From contig JASHUC010000386.1 in the NCBI GenBank assembly GCA_030040235.1, positions 1 through 5,038 on the forward strand: DNA of 5,038 bases. The letters are read 5' to 3'. Source of the stretch: Gammaproteobacteria bacterium (GTDB lineage Bacteria > Pseudomonadota > Gammaproteobacteria > Steroidobacterales > Steroidobacteraceae). Under the pieces are notes generated by a model, which ran no database searches, was not told the DNA's origin, and saw only the letters and a list, made by a program, of their open reading frames with translations. Shown piece by piece: positions 1 to 5,038 of the stretch; within the stretch, counting starts at the first letter, position 1, and every line of letters begins with the position of its first letter. The position numbers were made by a program, and so were the translations under genes.

Positions 1-509
1 CCCGTCGGCTCATCGGCGAGCAGCAGCTTCGGCTGGTGCACGAGCGCCCGCGCGATGGCGACGCGCTGCTGCTCGCCGCCCGAGAGCGCATCGACCGCAC
101 TGCGCAGGCGGTCGCCGAGCCCCACGCTCGTGAGCATGGCTTCGCTGCGCCGCCTCGCCGCTGCGCCGCGCATCCCGTTGAGCTCGAGCGCGAGACGCAC
201 ATTCTCCTCGACGTCGAGGGTCGGGACGAGATGGAAGAACTGATGGACGAAGCCGACACTCGAGCGGCGGAACTCGGTGCGCCTGGGCTCGCGCAGCGAA
301 CCGATCTCGAGCCCGTCGAGCTCGATCGTTCCGGAATCGGGATGATCGATGCCGCAGAGCAGATTGAGCAGGGTCGATTTACCCGAACCGCTGCGGCCGA
401 TGATCGCAACGCTTGCGCCGCCGGCAATCTCGAGGTCCACGCCCTCGAGCACGGCGTGCACGCGGGCGCCCTCGAGAAATCGGCGGAAGAGTTGCCGCAC
501 GATGAGCAC
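1..509 (-). CDS. ABC transporter ATP-binding protein, LolD/MacB/FtsE-like (3' end outside window)
   Basis: This is the nucleotide-binding subunit of an ABC transporter, cut by the window edge after 169 codons. Numbered from the GTG at 509, visible motifs are Walker [10 protein letters not shown] at 38-46, the Q-loop glutamine at 90 in [11 protein letters not shown], the signature LSGGEQQ at 142-148 and Walker B LLLADEP at 162-168, followed directly by TG. The D-loop and H-loop must lie beyond base 1. The Q-loop context and the [15 protein letters not shown] stretch are typical of the LolD/MacB/FtsE/SalX group, which usually pairs with FtsX-like permeases; a permease downstream is therefore expected but not seen. 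An in-frame TAA at 518-516 limits the start to GTG 509 or GTG 500; 509 keeps the usual short N-terminal strand and the A-loop aromatic region. No clear Shine-Dalgarno site precedes it. The substrate cannot be told from this fragment. Confidence 0.93.
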   Translation of the reverse strand, partial: MLIVRQLFRRFLEGARVHAVLEGVDLEIAGGASVAIIGRSGSGKSTLLNLLCGIDHPDSGTIELDGLEIGSLREPRRTEFRRSSVGFVHQFFHLVPTLDVEENVRLALELNGMRGAAARRRSEAMLTSVGLGDRLRSAVDALSGGEQQRVAIARALVHQPKLLLADEPT

Positions 510-539
510 GCTAATTTACCGGCAAAACTGGCCCAAAGG

Positions 540-561
540 GCGCGCCCGGGATGGGGCGCGC
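540..561 (-). terminator. Perfect 8-bp GC hairpin in HIT-ABC spacer; possible terminator or attenuator
   Basis: In the 87-nt spacer between the HIT stop and the ABC start, GCGCGCCC at 540-547 pairs perfectly with GGGCGCGC at 554-561 around a 6-nt loop. On the minus strand it is followed by CCCTTTGGGCC and then AGTTTTGCC, so there are short T runs but no true U-tract directly after the stem. It sits 35 nt after the HIT stop and about 30 nt before the ABC start. It could weaken or end transcription from the upstream operon, or be chance pairing in GC-rich DNA. Confidence 0.3.
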
Positions 562-596
562 AACGGCGCGGGCTTGGCCGCCTGCTCCCCTGCCCG

Positions 597-1100
597 TCAT
601 CCCGCGTTGGCGCCGGGAACGAAGCGCATCGGCTTGGTGACGCCCATGCGAGTGAGCTCGGCGCGCAGGCTCTCGGAGAGGGCGCCGTGCGTGGCGCGAT
701 CAAACGGCGGGGCGGACTTCCAGTCATACGCCCAGGGGTGGTTCGCCCGCAACGGTTCGGGCTCGTTCGCATAGCGTGGAATGACGTGGGCATGCAGCGC
801 GGGCTCGACGTTCCCGAGAATCGCGTAGTTGATGCGCGCCGCGCCGGTGATCTTGAGCAGCGCATCGCCGAGCCGTGCCATATCGCTCAGGAACTGCACG
901 CGCCCCTGGGCGGCGAGCGCGTTGAGCGAGGGCACGACCGGATCGGCGAGCAGCAGGACGTAGCCGCGCACGAACTGGCGCTCGCCGAACAGCACCCATC
1001 CGGAGAACAGCCGGGCCGAGACACGCGGCTCGCGTCCGGCGCGCGCCGCGGCGACCTGGCGGTGGATGTCGGTCTGCGGCTCGTGCGCATCGCTCGTCAT
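597..1100 (-). CDS. HIT-family (histidine triad) protein with a modified triad
   Basis: This 167-residue protein belongs to the HIT superfamily of nucleotide hydrolases and transferases, cytoplasmic enzymes that cleave phosphoanhydride or phosphoramidate bonds in nucleotide conjugates. The core runs roughly over residues 30-115: GYVLLLADP at 46-54 matches the strand before the usual L-P-x-H region, INYAILGN at 90-97 carries the conserved Asn, and ALHAHVIPRY at 101-110 is the triad region. The canonical triad is H-x-H-x-H; here the first position is Ala101, while His103, the position of the nucleophile in characterised HIT enzymes, and His105 are kept. A C-terminal extension of about 50 residues (from EPEPLR to the end) is beyond the minimal fold. 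The ATG at 1100 is supported by a good GGAGG site 7 nt upstream and overlaps the decarboxylase stop as ATGA, suggesting translational coupling. Family placement is firm; the substrate is unknown. Confidence 0.9.
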   Translation of the reverse strand: MTSDAHEPQTDIHRQVAAARAGREPRVSARLFSGWVLFGERQFVRGYVLLLADPVVPSLNALAAQGRVQFLSDMARLGDALLKITGAARINYAILGNVEPALHAHVIPRYANEPEPLRANHPWAYDWKSAPPFDRATHGALSESLRAELTRMGVTKPMRFVPGANAG

Positions 1101-2302
1101 GGGATCGTCCCTCCGAGAGGCACCGAGAGCACCGCTCCCGTGTCGTTCGGCCTGGTGTTGACGGAAACCACGGTCGCCCGGGCGAAGAAATTGAATTCCG
1201 AGGCGCTCGCCCAGGTGTACGCGCCCATGGCGCGTCCGACGATGAGGTCTCCGGGCTCGAGCTTGGGCAGCATGAGGTTCTCCGCGATGACGTCGATGCT
1301 GTCACAGGTCGGCCCGGCGAGCACCGCGGGCAGCTGCTCTCCCCCCTCGCGCAGCGCCTCGACCGGATAACGCGCGTGGTCGTAGAGCTGACCGCTGTAG
1401 GAGCCGTAGAGACCATCGTCCAGGTAGTACCACCAATGGCCCTCGCGCTGCGCACGCCCCATGACGGAGGCGACCCCGATCGCCGCAGGGCCGACGATGT
1501 AGCGGCCCGGCTCGGCGATCACCCGGATGCGGCGCGGGAGCCTGGCGAGGGCGGCGCGGATGGGCGCGCAGAAGCGGGCGATGTCGGCGACCGGCTGCAT
1601 GTAGTCGATCGGGAATCCGCCGCCGATGTCGAGCATGTCGAACGCGCCGAGCTTCTCGCGTCTGCCCGAGGCGAGCAGCCGTCCGCAGGCCTCGATCGCC
1701 TCGACGTGCTTGCCGGAATCGGCAGCCTGCGAGCCGACGTGAAACGACAGGCCGCGCACCTCGATGCCGAGCTCGGCGGCGAGCCGCGCGAGCCCGAGCG
1801 CATCCTCGGGGTCGCAGCCGAATTTGCGCGACAGATCGCACACCGCGCCGGGGCTGCGGAACGAGACGCGCAGCAGCAGCTCGACCTGCCCGCGCAGGCG
1901 CTCGAACTTGCGGATCTCGTCCGGATTGTCCGCAACGAAGGTGCGGACGCCGAAGTGCAGGGCGTTGCGAATATCCTCGTCGCGCTTGATGGGATGGGTG
2001 TGGATGCAGCGTTGCGGCTCGACCCCGAGCCGCTGCGCGAGCTGCACCTCCCCGGTCGTCGCCAGATCGAGCGAGCCGCCTTCCTCGAGCACCGCGCGCA
2101 CCACCGCGGGGTGCGGCAGCGGCTTGAGCGCGTAGTGCAGAGCGACGCGCGGGAGGGCACGGCGGAGTCGGCGCATCTGGGCGCGTACCCGCTCGCAGTC
2201 CACGATCAGCAGGGGTGAGCCGAACTCGCGCACCAGCCGGCGAATCTCGGCGGGACGAAACGGATCGATGAAACGCGGACTTCGGGAGTGGCTCGCGGAC
2301 AA
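1097..2302 (-). CDS. Fold-type III PLP-dependent decarboxylase, ornithine/diaminopimelate decarboxylase family
   Basis: This is an alanine-racemase-fold PLP enzyme that probably decarboxylates a basic amino acid such as ornithine, lysine or a related compound, giving a polyamine-type product. Numbered from TTG 2302 (401 residues), landmarks are the PLP lysine Lys60 in HYALKPLP, His188 in FHVGSQ, the phosphate-binding glycine loop DIGGGFP at 225-231, EPGRY at 264-268, YLDDGLYGSYSG at 293-304, GPTCDSID at 330-337 and MGAYTWASASEFNFF at 359-373. GPTCDS with the catalytic-type Cys and the GAYT tyrosine favour the ornithine/lysine decarboxylase branch over LysA. KPLP after the lysine is unusual, since most relatives have KAN or KCN. 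The start is uncertain: TTG 2302 lies 16 nt after the upstream stop and matches where the conserved FIDPFRPAEI region begins, but GTG 2353 (35-nt overlap with the Sua5-type gene) and GTG 2233 are possible, and none has a good ribosome binding site. The stop overlaps the HIT start by 4 nt. Confidence 0.9.
   Translation of the reverse strand: MSASHSRSPRFIDPFRPAEIRRLVREFGSPLLIVDCERVRAQMRRLRRALPRVALHYALKPLPHPAVVRAVLEEGGSLDLATTGEVQLAQRLGVEPQRCIHTHPIKRDEDIRNALHFGVRTFVADNPDEIRKFERLRGQVELLLRVSFRSPGAVCDLSRKFGCDPEDALGLARLAAELGIEVRGLSFHVGSQAADSGKHVEAIEACGRLLASGRREKLGAFDMLDIGGGFPIDYMQPVADIARFCAPIRAALARLPRRIRVIAEPGRYIVGPAAIGVASVMGRAQREGHWWYYLDDGLYGSYSGQLYDHARYPVEALREGGEQLPAVLAGPTCDSIDVIAENLMLPKLEPGDLIVGRAMGAYTWASASEFNFFARATVVSVNTRPNDTGAVLSVPLGGTIP
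1108..1114 (-). promoter_or_regulatory. Shine-Dalgarno site for the HIT gene
   Basis: On the minus strand the sequence GGAGGGA ends 7 nt before the ATG at 1100. It lies inside the last codons of the decarboxylase gene and fixes the HIT start. It is the clearest ribosome binding site in the window. Confidence 0.75.
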
Positions 2303-2318
2303 GTGACTCAGCGCGGGC

Positions 2319-3335
2319 TCAAGGCAGCACGGCCAGCGCGCCGGTATCGTCACTATCGGATATGTCGCTCGCTGCGCGCAACAGGCGATCGCGGATGGCG
2401 TCCCAGCGCTCGTCGCGCGGCACGTCCTGCACCAGGATGCGCTGGCAACCCGCTTTGTCGAGCGTGCGCAGGTTCGCGTACAGATCCTGCGCGTACTGCT
2501 CGGGGCGGCGCCCGGCGTTGATCCACGTGACGTACTTGTGGCCCTTGAGCGGCAAGCGCTGCGCGAGCACCGCGATGCGCCGGCCCCCCTGCGAGAGCGC
2601 CTCCGCCCGGGCGTCGATCTCGCCGGCGGGCACGATCGCCATGGGGGTGATCGGCGCGTAGTGGGCGGGGGTGCTCCCGGGAACACGCGGCGACTTCCCA
2701 TCGGGACCGAGCGCGAGATCGCCGAGCGCCTCGAGGAGCTGCGATGCGGTGACCGCACCGGGACGCAGCAGGCGCACGCGGGTCCCATCGCAGGCGACGA
2801 TGGTCGATTCGAGGCCGATCTGGCACTCCCCGCCGTCGAGAATGATGCGCACCGCATCGCCGAGCTCATCGCGCACGTGCTCCGGGCGGGTGGGACTCAG
2901 GCGCCCGTAGCGATTTGCCGAGGGCGCTGCAATCCCGCCGCCGAAGGCCGTGAGCAGCTGCTGGGCCATGGGATGCGAGGGCACGCGCACGGCGACCGTA
3001 TCCTGCCCCCCGGTGACGATGTCGTGCACGTGCGGGGCGCGCGGCATGACGATCGTGAGCGGCCCGGGCCAGAAGCGCTCGGCGAGCTTCATCGCCGGCG
3101 GCGGTACCTCGCGCACCCAGCGGTGCAGGTAGCGCGGGCTGTCGAGGTGCACGATGACGGGATGATTGGCAGGCCGGCCCTTCGCCTCGAAGACCTTGCG
3201 CACGGCCGCCGGGTTCTGAGCGTTCGCTCCGAGGCCGTAGACGGTTTCGGTCGGAAAGGCGACCAGCTCCCCGTCGCGCAGCGCCTGCACGGCGGCGTCG
3301 ATGTCGACCTGGCTCGCTCTCACCACCCGCACCAT
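2319..3335 (-). CDS. sua5: L-threonylcarbamoyladenylate synthase, two-domain Sua5/TsaC2 type
   Basis: This cytoplasmic enzyme condenses threonine, bicarbonate and ATP into threonylcarbamoyl-AMP, the donor for the t6A37 modification of ANN-decoding tRNAs by the TsaD complex. At 338 residues it has the full Sua5 length, not the roughly 190-200 of single-domain TsaC. The N-terminal YrdC-like domain (about 10-195) shows PTETVYGL at 28-35, the KxR motif in KGRPANHP at 52-59, FWPGPLT at 88-94, VAVRVPSHP at 114-122, PSAN at 138-141 with SPT at 147-149, and IGLESTIV at 173-180. The linker PGSTPAHYAP at 219-228 corresponds to the Sua5 motif ending in HYAP. The C-terminal Sua5 domain follows, ending in the typical YAQDLYANLRTLD and AIRDRLLRAAS stretches. 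ATG 3335 is the natural start, since the conserved strand begins at once, but only a poor GGGA lies upstream. It appears to lead the operon with the decarboxylase and HIT genes. Confidence 0.95.
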   Translation of the reverse strand: MVRVVRASQVDIDAAVQALRDGELVAFPTETVYGLGANAQNPAAVRKVFEAKGRPANHPVIVHLDSPRYLHRWVREVPPPAMKLAERFWPGPLTIVMPRAPHVHDIVTGGQDTVAVRVPSHPMAQQLLTAFGGGIAAPSANRYGRLSPTRPEHVRDELGDAVRIILDGGECQIGLESTIVACDGTRVRLLRPGAVTASQLLEALGDLALGPDGKSPRVPGSTPAHYAPITPMAIVPAGEIDARAEALSQGGRRIAVLAQRLPLKGHKYVTWINAGRRPEQYAQDLYANLRTLDKAGCQRILVQDVPRDERWDAIRDRLLRAASDISDSDDTGALAVLP

Positions 3336-3341
3336 GTCCCG

Positions 3342-3347
3342 ATTTTA
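3342..3347 (-). promoter_or_regulatory. Possible -10 box (TAAAAT) directly before sua5
   Basis: On the minus strand TAAAAT ends 6 nt before the ATG at 3335, and it stands out as an AT-rich patch in a GC-rich gap. Taken as a -10 element it would place the transcript start at about the A of the ATG, meaning a leaderless mRNA, which would fit the lack of a good ribosome binding site. I see no convincing -35 hexamer 16-18 nt upstream, so this is only a candidate. Confidence 0.25.
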
Positions 3348-3405
3348 CCAAGCCCGGCCCGACACACGGCCCTCGCAATTCTGCGGCGGTGCGACGTGCT
3401 TCGCA

Positions 3406-3428
3406 TTTGCGCCCGAACGGGCGCGAAA
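3406..3428. repeat. Inverted repeat (hairpin) in the gap upstream of sua5
   Basis: GCGCCC at 3409-3414 pairs with GGGCGC at 3419-3424 around a GAAC loop, and G3415-C3418 can close further. The stem is extended by TTT at 3406-3408 against AAA at 3426-3428 with one unpaired G at 3425. No T-run follows on either strand, so it is not a standard intrinsic terminator. It lies 71-93 nt upstream of the sua5 start and could be an operator, a leader hairpin or chance. The rest of the 189-nt gap (3336-3524) shows no coding region I can support. A second, weaker inverted repeat, GGCGCG at 3501-3506 with CGCGCC at 3516-3521, lies just after the protease-like stop, also without a T-run. Confidence 0.4.
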
Positions 3429-3524
3429 TCCTGTCCGGCCGATGGCCAAAGCCGCACTTGCTGCTGAGGCGGGCCGCGGCAGGCGCTACCGCCGGGGCAT
3501 GGCGCGAGGAGCCGCCGCGCCGGG

Positions 3525-5038
3525 TCACTCGAGCGGCGTGCGCTTCCAGCCCTCGGGACCGTCGGTGAGCTCGTAGCCGGGCCAGTAGTGCTTATCGAGC
3601 TTGAGCGTGATCACCTCGGCGGCGTTGTTCCAGGTAACCGTCTTCAGCCGCACCGAGGAGCGGTCAGGCCGGCCGGAAACGGCTGCGAGGAAGGCATCGA
3701 GATTCGGCGTCGGCGTTTCGTCCACCTGCACGATCCGCCGTCCGGGATAAAGAGAGTAGCGCGCGGCCGGTGAGCCGTAGGAGAAGTACCCGACGTACAC
3801 CCCGACCGGCGGAATGCCACGCTGAGCGCTCATGGGCCGCTGCGGCGCCTGCAGGGTCGCACCGGCCCACTCGACGATGCGGCGCACGTCCGAGCCCGGC
3901 AGCTCGACCGTCGGCACATCGATCGTGTGCACGGCGTTCGCGCGCCACACCGTCACGGACACGCGCTGGCGGTCTCCGACCGCCCGCTCCACGTCGCGAA
4001 AGCGCGTGACGACCTTGCCGTCGATGGTGAGGAAAATGTCGCCCTGCTGCAGCAGTTGCGCCGCGGGCGAGCCGCCGACGAGGCGCACGGCCGTGAGCGC
4101 CTGCCGCTCGGTGCCGTCGTTCTGCTCGAGCCGCCTCAGCCACTCGTTGGAGAGCCCGAACTCGCGGGCGCTCGCGAGCGCGACGGGCGCGAGCTCCACC
4201 TCGAGCGAATGCAGGGGACGCCCGGTACGCACCCGATCGAGCATCTCGGCGACCAGATCGATCGGAACGCCCTTCTCGGTTTGCTCGAGCTCGCTGCCGT
4301 TGTCGTACGCGAAGCTCGACCACAGGCCCACGACCTGGCCGCGCGCGTCGGCGAGCACCCCGTCGTAGTCGAGCGGCGGGTTGACCAGATCGGCCACCTC
4401 GACGTTGGTGTCACGGAAGCGCATGGTGCGCGAGAGCGGCAGATCGATCGGGTCGACGCTTGCGATCTGGGTGCTGCGGGCGTGCAGCTCGCTGTCCCCG
4501 GAAAGTCCCACGACCCACACGTTCTCGCCCGCTTGAAGCTCACCCGGAGCGAGCGAGGCGGACCTGACCGGTGTCGCCCCGATGAGCTTCGGGTCGTACT
4601 GCACCACCGCGAGATTGTGCAGCGGATGCACGTACACCACTCGTGCGGGCACTTGCAGCGTGCCGGCGAATGTCACGGTCACATCGCCCACCGATACCGG
4701 GACGGTGTTGCGATCCACGACCACGAGTCCGCGCTCGGCATCCACCACGAGTCCGGTACCGTGATAGTAGTGCTCGGTCACGCCCGAGACCGAATACGGC
4801 ATGGCGTAATTCACGAGCACCAGCGAAGGCGCGAGCCGCTGCAGGCGGGGGTCGGTGTAGTGCGGGAATTCGGTCGAGCTCGGCTGCGCATCCTGCGTGG
4901 GTGCGGCCGGCGGTAACACCGTGCAGTCCCACAGCCCCTCCTCGTCGTTGCGCTTGCAGTAGCGTGCGGGGAACCAGCGCCGGTCCATGCGGAAGGAGCG
5001 CAGCTCGCTGCCGTTCGGCTCCTCGATGGTGAAGTAGC
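3525..5038 (-). CDS. Large HtrA/Deg-like protein of the Nma111 type: degenerate trypsin-like domain plus PDZ domains (5' end outside window)
   Basis: The frame is open through the window edge; 503 codons plus a stop are visible, and the ATG at 4988 is internal because coding-like sequence (YFTIEEPNGSELRSF) continues upstream. Numbering from that Met: a two-cysteine segment (Cys11, Cys22), a Pro-rich linker (26-42), a trypsin-like domain (about 52-250), a PDZ domain (about 258-360, with GGSPAAQLLQQGDIFLTIDG) and a second PDZ-like domain (about 366-465, with YGSPAARYSLYPGRRI), ending in HYWPGYEL and WKR. The trypsin-like domain lacks the triad: VVDRNTVP at 90-97 stands where the His region should be, HPLHNLAVV at 121-129 has Asn for the catalytic Asp, and PPLDYDG at 204-210 replaces GNSGG. 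This matches, from memory, the second protease domain and C-terminus of fungal Nma111/Ynm3 and long bacterial homologues, whose active domain is N-terminal. A periplasmic site is expected but the signal peptide is not visible. A role in protein quality control is inference. Confidence 0.85.
   Translation of the reverse strand, partial: YFTIEEPNGSELRSFRMDRRWFPARYCKRNDEEGLWDCTVLPPAAPTQDAQPSSTEFPHYTDPRLQRLAPSLVLVNYAMPYSVSGVTEHYYHGTGLVVDAERGLVVVDRNTVPVSVGDVTVTFAGTLQVPARVVYVHPLHNLAVVQYDPKLIGATPVRSASLAPGELQAGENVWVVGLSGDSELHARSTQIASVDPIDLPLSRTMRFRDTNVEVADLVNPPLDYDGVLADARGQVVGLWSSFAYDNGSELEQTEKGVPIDLVAEMLDRVRTGRPLHSLEVELAPVALASAREFGLSNEWLRRLEQNDGTERQALTAVRLVGGSPAAQLLQQGDIFLTIDGKVVTRFRDVERAVGDRQRVSVTVWRANAVHTIDVPTVELPGSDVRRIVEWAGATLQAPQRPMSAQRGIPPVGVYVGYFSYGSPAARYSLYPGRRIVQVDETPTPNLDAFLAAVSGRPDRSSVRLKTVTWNNAAEVITLKLDKHYWPGYELTDGPEGWKRTPLE

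Noticed and set aside
445..477. Repeated GCCCTCGAG/CTCGAGC words in the ABC gene
   Set aside because: These come from frequent Leu-Glu/Ser-Ser-type codons in GC-rich coding sequence and recur throughout the window; not a structured repeat.
36..1370. Long plus-strand open frame (444 codons) opposite the ABC and HIT genes
   Set aside because: It is antisense to well-supported genes with intact motifs; its composition is Arg/Ala/Gly/Glu-rich with no recognisable domain, as expected for shadow frames in GC-rich DNA.
724..1455. Minus-strand frame overlapping the decarboxylase 3' end and HIT gene
   Set aside because: It is out of frame with both real genes, and its Arg/Ser-rich translation is typical of a frame shadow.
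2303..2869. Upstream extension of the decarboxylase frame to the ATG at 2869
   Set aside because: This would run 551 nt through sua5 in another frame; the extra residues are Arg/Ser/Cys-rich without homology, and the conserved decarboxylase region begins only after about 2302.
2538..3467. Plus-strand open frame (309 codons) opposite sua5
   Set aside because: Antisense to a gene with all family motifs intact; the translation shows no domain.
3494..3527. Possible terminator just after the HtrA-like stop
   Set aside because: Only a 6-bp stem with a 9-nt loop and no following T-run; too weak to list as a terminator.
3927..4916. Plus-strand open frame (329 codons) opposite the HtrA-like gene
   Set aside because: Antisense shadow; a His- and Arg-rich translation with no family features.
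4986..4988. ATG at 4988 as start of the HtrA-like protein
   Set aside because: The frame stays open to the window edge with plausible coding sequence, and the visible domains are the second half of a longer protein, so the true start lies outside.

Overview
The window looks like a stretch of chromosome from a GC-rich bacterium, most likely a proteobacterium; I lean towards a gammaproteobacterium, but this is an impression from the gene families and not a test. Every gene I can support is on the minus strand. Genes fill almost all of it, with no mobile element, tRNA, rRNA or CRISPR array visible. The many long open frames on the plus strand are GC-rich antisense shadows.

In order of transcription (right to left), the layout is as follows. 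(1) 5038-3525 is the C-terminal part of a large periplasmic HtrA/Deg-like protein. Its shape resembles the fungal Nma111/Ynm3 type: a second trypsin-like domain that has lost its catalytic residues, a PDZ domain, and a characteristic C-terminal PDZ-like end. (2) 3524-3336 is the only sizeable gap (189 nt). It carries two short hairpins and a TAAAAT box just before the next start codon. (3) 3335-2319 is a full two-domain Sua5-type threonylcarbamoyl-AMP synthase, which makes the precursor of tRNA t6A. (4) 2302-1097 is a fold-type III PLP decarboxylase of the ornithine/diaminopimelate decarboxylase family. (5) 1100-597 is a HIT-family protein whose start overlaps the decarboxylase stop by ATGA. 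(6) 509-1 is the N-terminal two thirds or more of an ABC transporter ATPase of the LolD/MacB/FtsE type, after an 87-nt spacer with a strong hairpin; its end lies outside the window.

Genes 3 to 5 are packed like one operon (16-nt gap, then a 4-nt overlap). The set combines an enzyme that makes an AMP conjugate, a PLP amino-acid decarboxylase and a HIT protein from a superfamily that acts on nucleotide conjugates. The individual families are recognisable, but why they sit together is not established. The most interesting points are the degenerate protease domain in the Nma111-like protein, the missing first histidine of the HIT triad, and the KPLP motif after the PLP lysine in the decarboxylase. 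I did not find a clearly new multi-gene system.
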